DNA of 64,000 nucleotides from Lachnospiraceae bacterium EP-SM-12S-S03 (GCA_020540725.1 JAJBSL010000010.1:21406-85405), one strand, 5' to 3'; positions 25,144 to 34,374 are shown, counted from the stretch's first letter. The notes: generated by a model from the sequence alone, not told the origin. Made by a program: numbers and translations.

Positions 25144-26156
25144 TTATTACATGTAAGAAAAACGCGCCGCAGGAAGAAGTGAACAAGATTGTAAAAAGTT
25201 TTGAAAATCAGGGATTGGAAGTGAACTTGATTCAAGGTGCGAATTATAACGTGTTTGGTATTGTCGGGGACACGACAATTGTAGATGAGAGAAAGATCCG
25301 CGCCAACAAGTGGATTGAAGATGTGACAAGAATCGGGGCGCCTTATAAGAAAGTAAACCGGTTGTTCCATCCGGAGGACAGCGTCATTGACGTTGCAGGA
25401 ATTAAAGTTGGAGGGAATGAGAAAATCGTAGTGATCGGGGGACCATGTTCTGTAGAAGGAAAGGAGCAGATCTGCCACCTTGCGGAAGAAGTGAAGGGGG
25501 CAGGTGCATGTATGCTACGCGGTGGTGCTTATAAACCTCGTACTTCGCCGTATGCGTTCCAGGGGCTTGGGACAGAAGGGATTGAAGCGATGGTAGAAGC
25601 AAGAAGACGGACAGGCCTCCCGATTGTTTCGGAGATTATGAGTATTGATAAAGTCGATGAATTTGTGGAATATGTGGATCTCATTCAGGTGGGTGCGAGA
25701 AATATGCAGAACTTCGATCTTCTGAAAGCACTGGGTAAGATTAACAAGCCGATTCTTCTAAAACGCGGCCTTTCCAACACCATTGAAGAATGGCTCATGT
25801 CTGCAGAATATATTATGGCAGGCGGCAATGAAAACGTTATTCTTTGTGAACGTGGAATCCGTACATTTGAAAAATATACAAGAAATACATTGGATTTAAG
25901 TGTAGTGCCGATCATTAAGCGCAAGAGTCATTTGCCGATCATCATTGATCCGTCTCATGCAACAGGGGATTGGGAACTGGTGGAATCCATGTCTCTTGCG
26001 GCAATTGCGGCAGGGGCAGACGGATTGATCGTAGAAGTGCATGATAATCCGGAATGTGCATGGAGCGACGGAGCACAGTCTTTGAAGCCGGAGAAATTTA
26101 AAGCGATGATTGAAAAGGGAAGAGTGATCGCGGAAGTAGTAGGACGTGGAATGTAA
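25140..26156 (+). CDS. aroF: DAHP synthase, type I beta, copy 1
   Basis: A 338-residue 3-deoxy-7-phosphoheptulonate synthase joining phosphoenolpyruvate and erythrose-4-phosphate, the entry reaction of aromatic synthesis. An N-terminal ferredoxin/ACT-like regulatory domain (about 1-70) precedes the barrel, with GGPCSVEG, LRGGAYKPRTSPYAFQG, IQVGARNMQNF, KRGLSNTIEEW and IIDPSHATG. It overlaps aroB by four bases. A second copy follows after 12 bases. Divergence is greatest in the N-terminal domain and in surface helices, so the two may differ in feedback control. Confidence 0.97.
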   Translation: MIITCKKNAPQEEVNKIVKSFENQGLEVNLIQGANYNVFGIVGDTTIVDERKIRANKWIEDVTRIGAPYKKVNRLFHPEDSVIDVAGIKVGGNEKIVVIGGPCSVEGKEQICHLAEEVKGAGACMLRGGAYKPRTSPYAFQGLGTEGIEAMVEARRRTGLPIVSEIMSIDKVDEFVEYVDLIQVGARNMQNFDLLKALGKINKPILLKRGLSNTIEEWLMSAEYIMAGGNENVILCERGIRTFEKYTRNTLDLSVVPIIKRKSHLPIIIDPSHATGDWELVESMSLAAIAAGADGLIVEVHDNPECAWSDGAQSLKPEKFKAMIEKGRVIAEVVGRGM

Positions 26157-26168
26157 GGGAGATAGTCT

Positions 26169-27185
26169 ATGATTATTACAATTAAGAAAGGGGCTCCAGA
26201 GGCGGAGGTCAAGGACTTGATTTTCTCTTTTCAGGAGAGAGGATTTGAAGTCAATGACTCTCAAGGTACAGATTACCATATTTTAGGTCTCATTGGAGAT
26301 ACCACAAGTCTGGATGAAAAAATGATCGCGGCGAATCCGCTGATTTCTGATGTGACAAGGATCGCGGCGCCGTATAAGAAAGCAAACCGTATGTTTCATC
26401 CGGAAGATACCATAGTGGATATAGATGGTATCCGTATCGGCGGCAAGGAAAAAATCGCCATGATAGGCGGCCCGTGTTCTGTAGAGAGTGAAGAGCAGAT
26501 CGTAAGGATCGCAAAAGAAGTAAAACAGGCAGGAGGAACGATGCTGCGCGGCGGTGCGTATAAGCCGCGTACTTCCCCGTATGCGTTTCAGGGACTTGAG
26601 ACAGCGGGAATCGAGGCGCTTCTTGCGGCAAAAAAATATACCGGACTTCCAATCGTAAGTGAGCTGATGGATATCGAGCATATTCCGGAATTCGTGGAGC
26701 ATGTGGATCTGATTCAGATCGGAGCAAGAAATATGCAGAATTTTTCCTTGCTAAAAGCGCTTGGTAAGATCGACAAACCGATTTTATTGAAGAGAGGGCT
26801 ATCCAATACCATTGAAGAGTGGATCATGTCTGCGGAGTACATTATGGCAGGCGGCAATGAAAATGTCATTCTCTGTGAGCGTGGTATCCGTACATTTGAA
26901 AAATATACGAGAAATACATTGGATTTAAGCGTCATTCCGATCATTAAGGAAAAGACACATTTGCCGATCGTCATTGATCCGTCTCATGCAACAGGAAACT
27001 GGAAATGGGTAGAATCCATGTCTCTTGCGGCAATTGCAGCAGGGGCAGACGGATTGATCATTGAAGTGCATGATGCGCCGGATAAGGCATGGAGTGATGG
27101 AGCGCAGTCGTTGAAGCCGGAGAAATTTCAGTCTATCATTGAAAAAGGAAGAGTGGTAGCTGATGTGGTAGGTAGAAGCTTATAG
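26169..27185 (+). CDS. aroF: DAHP synthase, type I beta, copy 2
   Basis: A 338-residue paralogue of the preceding gene, same length and domain layout, arising by tandem duplication. The catalytic motifs are identical (GGPCSVES, LRGGAYKPRTSPYAFQG, KRGLSNTIEEW, VIDPSHATG), and a stretch of over 40 residues near Ala-Glu-Tyr-Ile-Met is virtually unchanged between copies. The N-terminal regulatory domains differ more, for example EAEVKDLIFSF here against EEVNKIVKSF. GGGAG precedes the ATG. It is the last gene of the aro run; the region after it has a promoter for the next regulator. Confidence 0.97.
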   Translation: MIITIKKGAPEAEVKDLIFSFQERGFEVNDSQGTDYHILGLIGDTTSLDEKMIAANPLISDVTRIAAPYKKANRMFHPEDTIVDIDGIRIGGKEKIAMIGGPCSVESEEQIVRIAKEVKQAGGTMLRGGAYKPRTSPYAFQGLETAGIEALLAAKKYTGLPIVSELMDIEHIPEFVEHVDLIQIGARNMQNFSLLKALGKIDKPILLKRGLSNTIEEWIMSAEYIMAGGNENVILCERGIRTFEKYTRNTLDLSVIPIIKEKTHLPIVIDPSHATGNWKWVESMSLAAIAAGADGLIIEVHDAPDKAWSDGAQSLKPEKFQSIIEKGRVVADVVGRSL

Positions 27186-27332
27186 GAAAAGGATACGCAG
27201 CTTTTGGGAAGAAGGAGTACTTTGTAATCTGCCCATGAGCTGCGATTGTATATCTGCGCGAACTTTTTTCACAAAAGAAACATATTTATCATTTATAATG
27301 AGTGTAATTATGAAAATTCAGAGGTGAAGCTT

Positions 27333-28010
27333 ATGGATAAATTGAAAATATTAGTGGTAGATGATGAAAGCAGAATGCGAAAATTAGTGAAAGATTTCCT
27401 GGAGAGAGAAGGTTTCCGTGTACTGGAAGCAGGAGATGGAATGGAAGCGATGGAGATCTTTTATGAAAATAATGACATTGCCCTTCTGATTCTTGATGTG
27501 ATGATGCCGAAGATGGACGGATGGCAGGTGTGCAGAGAGGTGCGCCAATCTTCCAAAGTGCCGATCATTATGCTGACTGCAAGATCGGATGAGAGAGATG
27601 AACTGCAGGGATTTGATCTGGGAGTAGATGAATACATTTCCAAACCGTTTAGTCCGAAGATTCTTGTGGCAAGAGTGGAGGCGATTCTTCGGAGAACGAA
27701 TGCGCTTTTTGCAGAAGAACAGTTGGATGCGGGAGGCATTGTGATTGATAAGGCAGCTCATATGGTTACAATTGATGGAAAAGCGATTGACTTAAGCTAT
27801 AAAGAATTTGAACTCTTATCTTATTTTGTGGAAAATCAAGGATTGGCGCTTTCCAGAGAGAAGATTCTGAACAGCGTATGGAACTACGACTATTTTGGAG
27901 ATGCGAGAACGATAGATACCCATGTGAAGAAACTCCGGAGCAAAATGGGGGATAAAGGCGACTATATCAAGACGATCTGGGGAATGGGTTACAAATTCGA
28001 GGTGTCATAA
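27333..28010 (+). CDS. OmpR-family response regulator
   Basis: A 225-residue regulator with receiver (phospho-acceptor Asp55 in LILDVMMPKMDGW; Lys in YISKPFSP) and winged-helix output (FELLSYFVENQGLALSREKIL...VKKLRSKMGDKGDYIKTIWGMGYKFE). The ATG at 27333 follows GAGGTG; an in-frame ATG at 27246 is upstream of the -10 TATAAT at 27294-27299 and is rejected. It overlaps the kinase gene by one base (TAATG), so they are coupled. The 147 bases upstream hold only this promoter. Confidence 0.95.
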   Translation: MDKLKILVVDDESRMRKLVKDFLEREGFRVLEAGDGMEAMEIFYENNDIALLILDVMMPKMDGWQVCREVRQSSKVPIIMLTARSDERDELQGFDLGVDEYISKPFSPKILVARVEAILRRTNALFAEEQLDAGGIVIDKAAHMVTIDGKAIDLSYKEFELLSYFVENQGLALSREKILNSVWNYDYFGDARTIDTHVKKLRSKMGDKGDYIKTIWGMGYKFEVS

Positions 28011-29485
28011 TGAAATATTCGATTAAAAGACAGATGATCACCCTGTTCATCGGAATCATAGGGTTCATTTTTCTTGCGGTTTTGATCGTCAATGGAAATT
28101 TTCTTGAGAAGTATTATATTCATAACAAAGAACAGGCGTTGACGCATATTTACAATACCCTTGATAAACTTTTGAATGAAGATGAAGAGATAGATTCGGA
28201 GAAACTCAATGAAGCTTTGGGGCCGATTGCGGAGAAAAGTAATGTGGCTTTGATTGTGACGGATGTTTCCGGACAGGCAAGGATTCGCATGCGTACAGAT
28301 ATGGAGAATGAAGAATTACGGGTCCGTCTTCTTGGGTATAGAATGAATATCAATCAGAAGAACAGTGAACTTCTTTCCCAAGGAGATTCTTATGAACTAT
28401 GGAAAGCGAAGGATCATGTGAATCAATCGGAATACCTGGAACTGTGGGGAGCTTTTTCCAACGGAGATTTATTTCTGATAAGAAGTCCACTGGAAAGTAT
28501 ACGGGAAAGTGTCGGTATTACGAACCGTTTCCTTGGGTATATAGGGGTAAGTGTGCTGATCATCAGTATTATTATTGTATGGTTTTTCTCTAAGAAGATT
28601 ACAAAGCCTATTTTGGAACTTGCTAATATTTCCCAAAGAATGGCGGATCTTGATTTTGATGCAAAATATACAAGCGGCGGCAGAAATGAGATCGGTGTGC
28701 TTGGATGCAACTTTAACAAAATGTCTGAGAAATTGGAGGAGACCATTTCGGAACTTAAGAGTGCCAATAATGAATTGCAAAAAGATATTGAGAAAAAGGA
28801 TCGATTGGAGCAGATGCGTACGGAATTTCTTGGAAATGTATCCCATGAGCTTAAGACGCCGATTGCGCTGATCCAAGGATATGCGGAAGGGTTAAAAGAG
28901 GGGATCAGTGACGATCCGGAAAGCAGGGAATTCTATTGTGATGTCATTATGGATGAAGCGAATAAGATGAATCAGATGGTGAGGAACCTTCTGACTCTCA
29001 ATCAGTTGGAATTCGGAAACGAAGAAGTGACGTTTGAGCGTTTTGATATTGTGCAGCTTGTGAAGGGGGTATTGCAGTCCTGCGATATTTTGATCCAGCA
29101 AAAGGATGTAAAAGTCAATTGTGTGATGGATGAGTCTGTCCATGTGTGGGCTGATGAGTTTAAGACAGAGCAGGTGATTCGGAATTATATCAGCAATGCC
29201 TTGAATCATGTGTCCGGAGAGAATATAATTGAGATTAGGGTGGAAGAGAAGGAACAGACCGTGCGGGTTTCTGTATTTAATACAGGCAATCCGATTCCGG
29301 AGGAGGATGTTCCGCACATTTGGGAGAAATTCTATAAGGTAGATAAAGCGCATACAAGAGAGTATGGAGGCAATGGAATTGGACTTTCCATTGTAAAGGC
29401 GATTATGGAATCCTTCCACCAGGAGTATGGTGTGAAGAATTACGACAATGGAGTGGAATTCTTCATGGAACTGGATCTTCGTTAA
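28010..29485 (+). CDS. Sensor histidine kinase with HAMP domain
   Basis: A 491-residue kinase: helix at about 10-30, an extracellular sensor of about 130 residues, second helix at about 170-190, HAMP (ITKPILELANISQRMADLDFD), a coiled coil, His279 in GNVSHELKTPIALI, then a complete ATPase domain (N-box QVIRNYISNALNHV, F-box IWEKFYKVD, G-box YGGNGIGLSIVKAIM). It partners with the overlapping response regulator. Domain order matches PhoR/YycG-like kinases. No obvious target genes adjoin; ung follows with its own ribosome site. Confidence 0.95.
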   Translation: MKYSIKRQMITLFIGIIGFIFLAVLIVNGNFLEKYYIHNKEQALTHIYNTLDKLLNEDEEIDSEKLNEALGPIAEKSNVALIVTDVSGQARIRMRTDMENEELRVRLLGYRMNINQKNSELLSQGDSYELWKAKDHVNQSEYLELWGAFSNGDLFLIRSPLESIRESVGITNRFLGYIGVSVLIISIIIVWFFSKKITKPILELANISQRMADLDFDAKYTSGGRNEIGVLGCNFNKMSEKLEETISELKSANNELQKDIEKKDRLEQMRTEFLGNVSHELKTPIALIQGYAEGLKEGISDDPESREFYCDVIMDEANKMNQMVRNLLTLNQLEFGNEEVTFERFDIVQLVKGVLQSCDILIQQKDVKVNCVMDESVHVWADEFKTEQVIRNYISNALNHVSGENIIEIRVEEKEQTVRVSVFNTGNPIPEEDVPHIWEKFYKVDKAHTREYGGNGIGLSIVKAIMESFHQEYGVKNYDNGVEFFMELDLR

Positions 29486-29516
29486 GGAATAGAATACAAA
29501 GTGAGGAGAAAAGATT

Positions 29517-30191
29517 ATGGGAGCAATTCATAATGACTGGCTGGATGCGTTGAAGGGTGAGTTTGGAAAACAGTATTATGCACAACTGCATAAGAAGGTA
29601 ATGGAAGAATACCGTACCCATGTGATTTTTCCGCCGGCAGACGATATATTTAATGCATTTCATTTAACCCCTCTGAAAGATGTGAAAGTGGTGATTCTTG
29701 GTCAGGATCCGTATCACAATGTGGGACAGGCGCATGGACTTTGCTTTTCCGTGAAGCCAGATGTGGATATTCCGCCGTCTCTCGTAAATATTTATAAAGA
29801 ACTTCATGATGATCTCGGATGCAGTATTCCGAATCATGGTTATCTGACGAAATGGGCAAAGCAAGGAGTCCTTATGCTCAATACAGTGCTTACGGTTCGG
29901 GCGCATCAGGCGAATTCGCATCATGGAATCGGTTGGGAAGAATTTACGGATGCGGCCATTCGTGCGGTCAATGCCCAGGATCGCCCCATTGTTTATATCT
30001 TGTGGGGAAGACCGGCGCAGATGAAGAAATCTATGTTGAATAATCCGAAGCATCTGATATTGGAGGCACCGCATCCAAGTCCGCTTTCCGCTTATCGTGG
30101 ATTTTTTGGAAGTAAACCTTTTAGTCAGACAAATACATTTTTGAAGGAAAACGGGATAGAGCCAATTGATTGGCAGATTGACCCTGTATAA
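29517..30191 (+). CDS. ung: Uracil-DNA glycosylase, family 1
   Basis: A 224-residue enzyme excising uracil from DNA. Catalytic Asp64 lies in LGQDPYHN, and the second active-site motif HPSPLSAYRGFFG carries the catalytic His. ILWGRPAQ and the PPSLVNIYKEL segment are family features. Length is normal. A GAGGAG ribosome site lies 31 bases after the kinase gene, so it may be read through from the two-component operon, but a dedicated intrinsic terminator follows it. Confidence 0.98.
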   Translation: MGAIHNDWLDALKGEFGKQYYAQLHKKVMEEYRTHVIFPPADDIFNAFHLTPLKDVKVVILGQDPYHNVGQAHGLCFSVKPDVDIPPSLVNIYKELHDDLGCSIPNHGYLTKWAKQGVLMLNTVLTVRAHQANSHHGIGWEEFTDAAIRAVNAQDRPIVYILWGRPAQMKKSMLNNPKHLILEAPHPSPLSAYRGFFGSKPFSQTNTFLKENGIEPIDWQIDPV

Positions 30192-30199
30192 AGAAAATG

Positions 30200-30239
30200 A
30201 CAGCATTTTGAACGTTATGGTTTGGAATGCTGTTTTTTC
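30200..30239 (+). terminator. Terminator of ung
   Basis: ACAGCATT pairs with AATGCTGT (8 bp, 18-nt loop), followed by a T run. TTGCATAGAAGATTG directly after it (30240-30254) recalls the terminator-adjacent hairpin motif but does not form a good stem here. Confidence 0.85.
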
Positions 30240-30283
30240 TTGCATAGAAGATTGTTTTGGAATATTTTTGTAGCAAAAACCCA

Positions 30284-30312
30284 TTGAATTTTTGAACTTC
30301 GTGTGCTATGAT
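30284..30312 (+). promoter_or_regulatory. Promoter of the XRE-aminotransferase gene
   Basis: TTGAAT (30284-30289) and TATGAT (30307-30312) with 17-base spacing. The predicted transcription start near 30319 leaves a leader of about 60 bases that contains three of the four TTGAACTT repeats. Confidence 0.7.
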
Positions 30313-30370
30313 ACAAAGAAAATTGAACTTATTGGTTATATTTGAACTTTTGGCATGAAATTGAACTTTT
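30292..30370 (+). repeat. Four TTGAACTT direct repeats (candidate operator)
   Basis: TTGAACTT occurs at 30292, 30323, 30342 and 30361; the last three are spaced exactly 19 bases apart, with a related TTGAATTT at 30284. One copy lies between -35 and -10 and three lie in the leader, the last ending at the ribosome site. The regular spacing suggests a cooperative DNA-binding protein, most simply the XRE domain of the gene they precede. Confidence 0.6.
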
Positions 30371-30381
30371 GGAGGAACTAT

Positions 30382-31854
30382 ATGAGCGGAAGAACTTTTG
30401 CAGACAGATTAAAGCAGGCAATGCACGATTGCGGAATGAAACAGGTTGATCTGGTGAGGACTGCACAGGAACAAGGGATGAAGTTAGGGAAAAGTCATAT
30501 GAGTCAATATGTAAGCGGTAAGACGGTTCCCAGGGCAGATGTGATGAGATTTCTGGCTTATACACTACAGGTGGAAGAGGAATGGCTTGCAGGAATGAAA
30601 CCGGAAGATGAGAAGACAGAGGAAACGGAGGAATGCAGCATGCGTGAATTTAAGAAATCGTCAAAGCTGGATCATGTATTGTATGATGTGAGAGGGCCTG
30701 TTGTGGAAGCGGCTATGCGTATGGAAGAGGCAGGAACGAATATCTTGAAATTGAACATTGGTAATCCGGCGCCGTTTGGTTTCAGGACGCCGGATGAAGT
30801 GATTTATGATATGAGCCGCCAATTACCTGATTGTGAAGGATATTCGGTTTCTCAAGGATTATTTTCGGCAAGAAAGGCAATTATGCAGTATGCACAGATT
30901 AAGAAGATACCGAATGTATCAATGGACGGTATTTACACAGGGAATGGTGTCAGTGAATTGATCAATTTGTGTATGTCCGCACTTTTGGATGATGGGGATG
31001 AGATTCTGATTCCGTCACCGGACTACCCGCTTTGGACTGCCTGTGCAACACTTGCAGGAGGGAAACCGGTACACTATATCTGCGATGAACAATCGGAGTG
31101 GTATCCGGATATTTCAGATATCAGGAAGAAGATTACGACGAGAACGAAAGCCATCGTAGTCATTAATCCGAACAATCCTACAGGAGCTTTATATCCGAAA
31201 GAAGTGTTGCAGCAGATCGTAGAGATTGCGAGGGAATATCAGTTGATTCTTTTCGCAGATGAGATTTATGATCGCCTTGTTATGGATGGAGAAGAACATA
31301 CATCCATTGCCTCCCTTGCACCGGATCTGTTCTGTGTGACCTTCAGTGGTCTGTCCAAATCTCATATGATCGCGGGATTCCGTATCGGGTGGATGGTTTT
31401 AAGCGGAAATAAGAGAATTGCCAAAGACTATATTGAAGGAATCAATATGCTTTCTAACATGAGATTGTGTTCCAATGTTCCGGCGCAATCGATTGTACAG
31501 ACAGCCCTGTGGGGACACCAAAGTGTGGACAGTTATACCGTTCCGGGAGGAAGGATTTATGAACAGCGAGAGTATATTTATCAGGCGCTGACGGATATTC
31601 CGGGGATTACGGCAGTGAAGCCCAAGGCGGCATTTTACATTTTCCCTAAGATAGATGTAAAGAGATTCAATATTACAGATGACGTGAAGTTTGCTTACGA
31701 TCTTCTGACAGATAAGAAACTTCTGATCGTCCAGGGGTCTGGGTTTAACTGGGGACAGCCGGATCACTTCCGTATCGTATATCTTCCGAGAATTGAGGTG
31801 TTGGAAGAAGCGGTAGGGAATCTGCGTGATTTTCTGAGTTATTATCGTCAGTAG
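30382..31854 (+). CDS. XRE helix-turn-helix fused to class I/II aminotransferase
   Basis: A 490-residue fusion. Residues about 1-65 form a lambda-repressor-like HTH (FADRLKQAMHDCGMKQVDLVRTAQ...SHMSQYVSGKTVPRADVMRFLAYTL). After an acidic linker (EDEKTEETEE), residues about 95-490 are a fold-type I PLP aminotransferase of the AlaA/aspartate type: NPNNPTGALYP, DEIYDRL, and the PLP lysine Lys326 in SGLSKSHMIAGFRIGW. The enzyme half probably makes alanine or another amino acid. MocR regulators combine a GntR domain with an aminotransferase; here the DNA-binding part is XRE instead. The ATG at 30382 follows GGAGGA. Confidence 0.92.
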   Translation: MSGRTFADRLKQAMHDCGMKQVDLVRTAQEQGMKLGKSHMSQYVSGKTVPRADVMRFLAYTLQVEEEWLAGMKPEDEKTEETEECSMREFKKSSKLDHVLYDVRGPVVEAAMRMEEAGTNILKLNIGNPAPFGFRTPDEVIYDMSRQLPDCEGYSVSQGLFSARKAIMQYAQIKKIPNVSMDGIYTGNGVSELINLCMSALLDDGDEILIPSPDYPLWTACATLAGGKPVHYICDEQSEWYPDISDIRKKITTRTKAIVVINPNNPTGALYPKEVLQQIVEIAREYQLILFADEIYDRLVMDGEEHTSIASLAPDLFCVTFSGLSKSHMIAGFRIGWMVLSGNKRIAKDYIEGINMLSNMRLCSNVPAQSIVQTALWGHQSVDSYTVPGGRIYEQREYIYQALTDIPGITAVKPKAAFYIFPKIDVKRFNITDDVKFAYDLLTDKKLLIVQGSGFNWGQPDHFRIVYLPRIEVLEEAVGNLRDFLSYYRQ

Positions 31855-31953
31855 AAGAAGGGAAAAAGATGCTAAATGAGTGTTTCGTGTTACGAGCTTT
31901 CGCAATCCTTCCCTATATACTGGAATCATTATATCGAAATTTTAAAAATACTA

Positions 31954-31982
31954 TTGACATCTTCGTGAAAAAGTGGTTATAT
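31954..31982 (+). promoter_or_regulatory. Promoter of the metal efflux ATPase
   Basis: TTGACA (31954-31959) and TTATAT (31977-31982) with 17-base spacing, directly before the ArsR-type operator. The remaining 100 bases back to the aminotransferase stop show no gene. Confidence 0.65.
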
Positions 31983-31985
31983 GAA

Positions 31986-32007
31986 CATATGAACAGTTAT
32001 TCATATG
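31986..32007. promoter_or_regulatory. ArsR/SmtB-type operator
   Basis: CATATGAA-N6-TTCATATG is a perfect inverted repeat beginning 4 bases after the -10, with ATATGAACA repeated just before it. It matches the TGAA-N6-TTCA type sites bound by SmtB/CzrA/CadC repressors. The likely binder is the ArsR-family protein encoded at 34418. Confidence 0.75.
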
Positions 32008-32026
32008 TAATGAGGAGGATAGTGTT

Positions 32027-34339
32027 ATGAAAGAACATAAACGAGAAAATAATCACGAAGAATGTGGATGCGGCTGCGGACATGAACATCATCATGAGCA
32101 TGAAGAGTGTGGATGCGGCTGCGGACATGAACATCATCATGAGCACGAAGAGTGTGGATGCGGCTGTGAACATGAACATCATCATGAACAGGAAGAGAGT
32201 GGTTGTGGACATGAGAAGCACGAATTGCGAAGCAAAGCAGAGCATAGAATATATATTTTAGAGAATCTAGGGTGTGCGAATTGTGCGGCTAAGATGGAGA
32301 AGAAGATCAAAGAACTTCCGGAAGTGGAGGATGCGGTTATTACATTTGCAACAAAACAGTTGAAGGTTGCCTCTGATCAGCAGGACAATCTGCTTCCGAT
32401 TCTGCAGCAGATCTGTGCGTCTGTGGAAGCAGAAGTAGTAGTAAAGCCAAAACAGGAAAGTATTCGGGAGATCCGAAGAGAGCAACAGGAAAAGAGAAAA
32501 GAGAATCAGGAAAATAAGAAAGAAATGTTGGGGATCGGAATCGGAGCGGTACTTTTTGTTATCGGACTTCTATTGAAGGATGGTCAAAGTACCATTTCGC
32601 TTGTGGCATTCGTTACAGCTTATGTGATCCTCGGTGGTCAGATTGTTCTGACGGCAGTAAAAAACCTGGGAAAAGGACAGATTTTTGATGAAAATTTCCT
32701 GATGAGTCTTGCTACTTTAGCAGCCTTTGCAATCGGTGAATATGCAGAAGCGGTAGGTGTTATGCTGTTTTACCGTGTTGGAGAATTGTTTGAGCATGTT
32801 GCGGTGGAGCGAAGCAGAAGTCAGATCATGGAAGCCGTAGATATGCGCCCGGAAGTAGTGAACAAAGTATCCGGTGACAATGTCACGGTAATTCCTTCGG
32901 AAGAAGCAGGTATCGGAGATATTCTTCTTGTACGTCCAGGAGACAGAATTCCACTTGACGGTATTGTTGTAGAGGGAGAAAGTAGAATTGACACGTCTCC
33001 GGTGACAGGTGAACCGGTTCCGGTAAAAGTAGAAGCGGGAGCAAATGTTGTTTCCGGATGCGTGAATACATCCGGAATGTTGAAAATAAGAGTGGAAAAA
33101 GTGCTGGAGGATTCTATGGTTACAAGAATTTTAAATTCTGTAGAGAATGCTGCGGCAAGCAAACCGAAAATCGATCGGTTTATTACAAAGTTTGCAAGAG
33201 TCTATACGCCTTTTGTTGTGATACTTTCCCTTGGAACGGCAATTATTCCGTCGCTCATTACGGGAAACTGGAACCACTGGATTTACACTGCCATCACATT
33301 TCTCGTTATCAGTTGCCCGTGTGCCCTTGTTTTAAGTGTACCGCTAGCATTTTTCTCGGGAATCGGAGCAGGATCTAAGAAAGGAATCCTATTCAAAGGC
33401 GGTGCGGCATTAGAAGCTTTAAAGGATGTAAAAGCTGTCGTTATGGATAAGACGGGAACGATTACAAAAGGAAACTTTGAAGTACAGAAATGTGTGGCTC
33501 TCGGTGTTTCAGAAGACAAAGTATTAAGACTTGCAGCCAATTGTGAGCTGGCTTCTACGCATCCGATCGGACATAGCATTGTAACGGCTGCGAAGGAGAA
33601 AGACCTGGAACTTGTAAGACCTGAACGTGTGGAAGAGATTTCCGGCAAGGGAATTAAGGCGGTGTCAGGAACAGAAACTATATTATGTGGAAACAAAGGA
33701 TTGATGGAACTGTTCGGAGTAGACTTGAGCAGTTATAGAAACGAGCAGTACGGTACGGAAGTTCTCGTGGCGGAAGATGGCGTATTTATCGGTTATATCG
33801 TTATTGCGGATACAATCAAAGAAGATGCCGTTTCAGCAATCCGTGATATCAAAGCGGAAGGCGTGCTTACTGCCATGCTGACAGGTGACGCGAAGGGAAG
33901 TGCAGAAGCGGTTGCCAAAGAATCCGGAGTTCAGGAAGTATATGCACAGCTTCTTCCGCAAGATAAATTGCAAAAATTACAAGAGATCCGTGAGAAAAAT
34001 GGGGCAGTGATGTTTGTTGGGGATGGAATCAACGATGCTCCGGTTCTTGCTGGCGCTGATGTGGGCGCGGCGATGGGAAGCGGAGCGGATGCGGCTATTG
34101 AAGCGGCGGATGTTGTATTTATGACATCGGCTATGGAAGCAGTTCCGCAATCCATTCGAATTGCAAAGACAACAGCAGGCATTGCTATGCAGAATGTAGT
34201 GTTTGCACTTTTTGTAAAAGCGCTTGTAATGGTGCTTGGACTTGCAGGATTTGCAAATATGTGGCTGGCAGTATTTGCCGATACCGGAGTTGCAATGATC
34301 TGTGTATTGAATGCAGTGCGTATTTTATATAAGAAATAA
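32027..34339 (+). CDS. P1B-type Zn/Cd efflux ATPase with His/Cys repeat N-terminus
   Basis: A 770-residue metal pump. Residues 1-65 hold three tandem units of EECGCGCGHEHHHEH type plus a decayed fourth, a likely metal buffer. A heavy-metal-associated domain follows (CANC at 83-86). Core motifs: DTSPVTGEP, the SCPCALV membrane motif (about 429), phosphorylated Asp in DKTGTITKG (about 474), HPIGHSI, MLTGD and GDGINDAPVLAGADVG (about 665). The motif set is that of Zn2+/Cd2+/Pb2+ pumps rather than copper pumps. The ArsR-type operator in its promoter and the arsR gene downstream support toxic-metal export. Confidence 0.95.
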   Translation: MKEHKRENNHEECGCGCGHEHHHEHEECGCGCGHEHHHEHEECGCGCEHEHHHEQEESGCGHEKHELRSKAEHRIYILENLGCANCAAKMEKKIKELPEVEDAVITFATKQLKVASDQQDNLLPILQQICASVEAEVVVKPKQESIREIRREQQEKRKENQENKKEMLGIGIGAVLFVIGLLLKDGQSTISLVAFVTAYVILGGQIVLTAVKNLGKGQIFDENFLMSLATLAAFAIGEYAEAVGVMLFYRVGELFEHVAVERSRSQIMEAVDMRPEVVNKVSGDNVTVIPSEEAGIGDILLVRPGDRIPLDGIVVEGESRIDTSPVTGEPVPVKVEAGANVVSGCVNTSGMLKIRVEKVLEDSMVTRILNSVENAAASKPKIDRFITKFARVYTPFVVILSLGTAIIPSLITGNWNHWIYTAITFLVISCPCALVLSVPLAFFSGIGAGSKKGILFKGGAALEALKDVKAVVMDKTGTITKGNFEVQKCVALGVSEDKVLRLAANCELASTHPIGHSIVTAAKEKDLELVRPERVEEISGKGIKAVSGTETILCGNKGLMELFGVDLSSYRNEQYGTEVLVAEDGVFIGYIVIADTIKEDAVSAIRDIKAEGVLTAMLTGDAKGSAEAVAKESGVQEVYAQLLPQDKLQKLQEIREKNGAVMFVGDGINDAPVLAGADVGAAMGSGADAAIEAADVVFMTSAMEAVPQSIRIAKTTAGIAMQNVVFALFVKALVMVLGLAGFANMWLAVFADTGVAMICVLNAVRILYKK

Positions 34340-34344
34340 TCTGT

Positions 34345-34374
34345 GGGGGCTAAAGGTGTTGACCTTAAGCCCCC
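34345..34374 (+). terminator. Hairpin between the efflux ATPase and arsR
   Basis: GGGGGCTAAAGGT pairs with ACCTTAAGCCCCC (13 bp, one mismatch, 4-nt loop). Few T follow, so it may partly terminate transcription or stabilise the ATPase mRNA and lower arsR expression. Confidence 0.65.
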
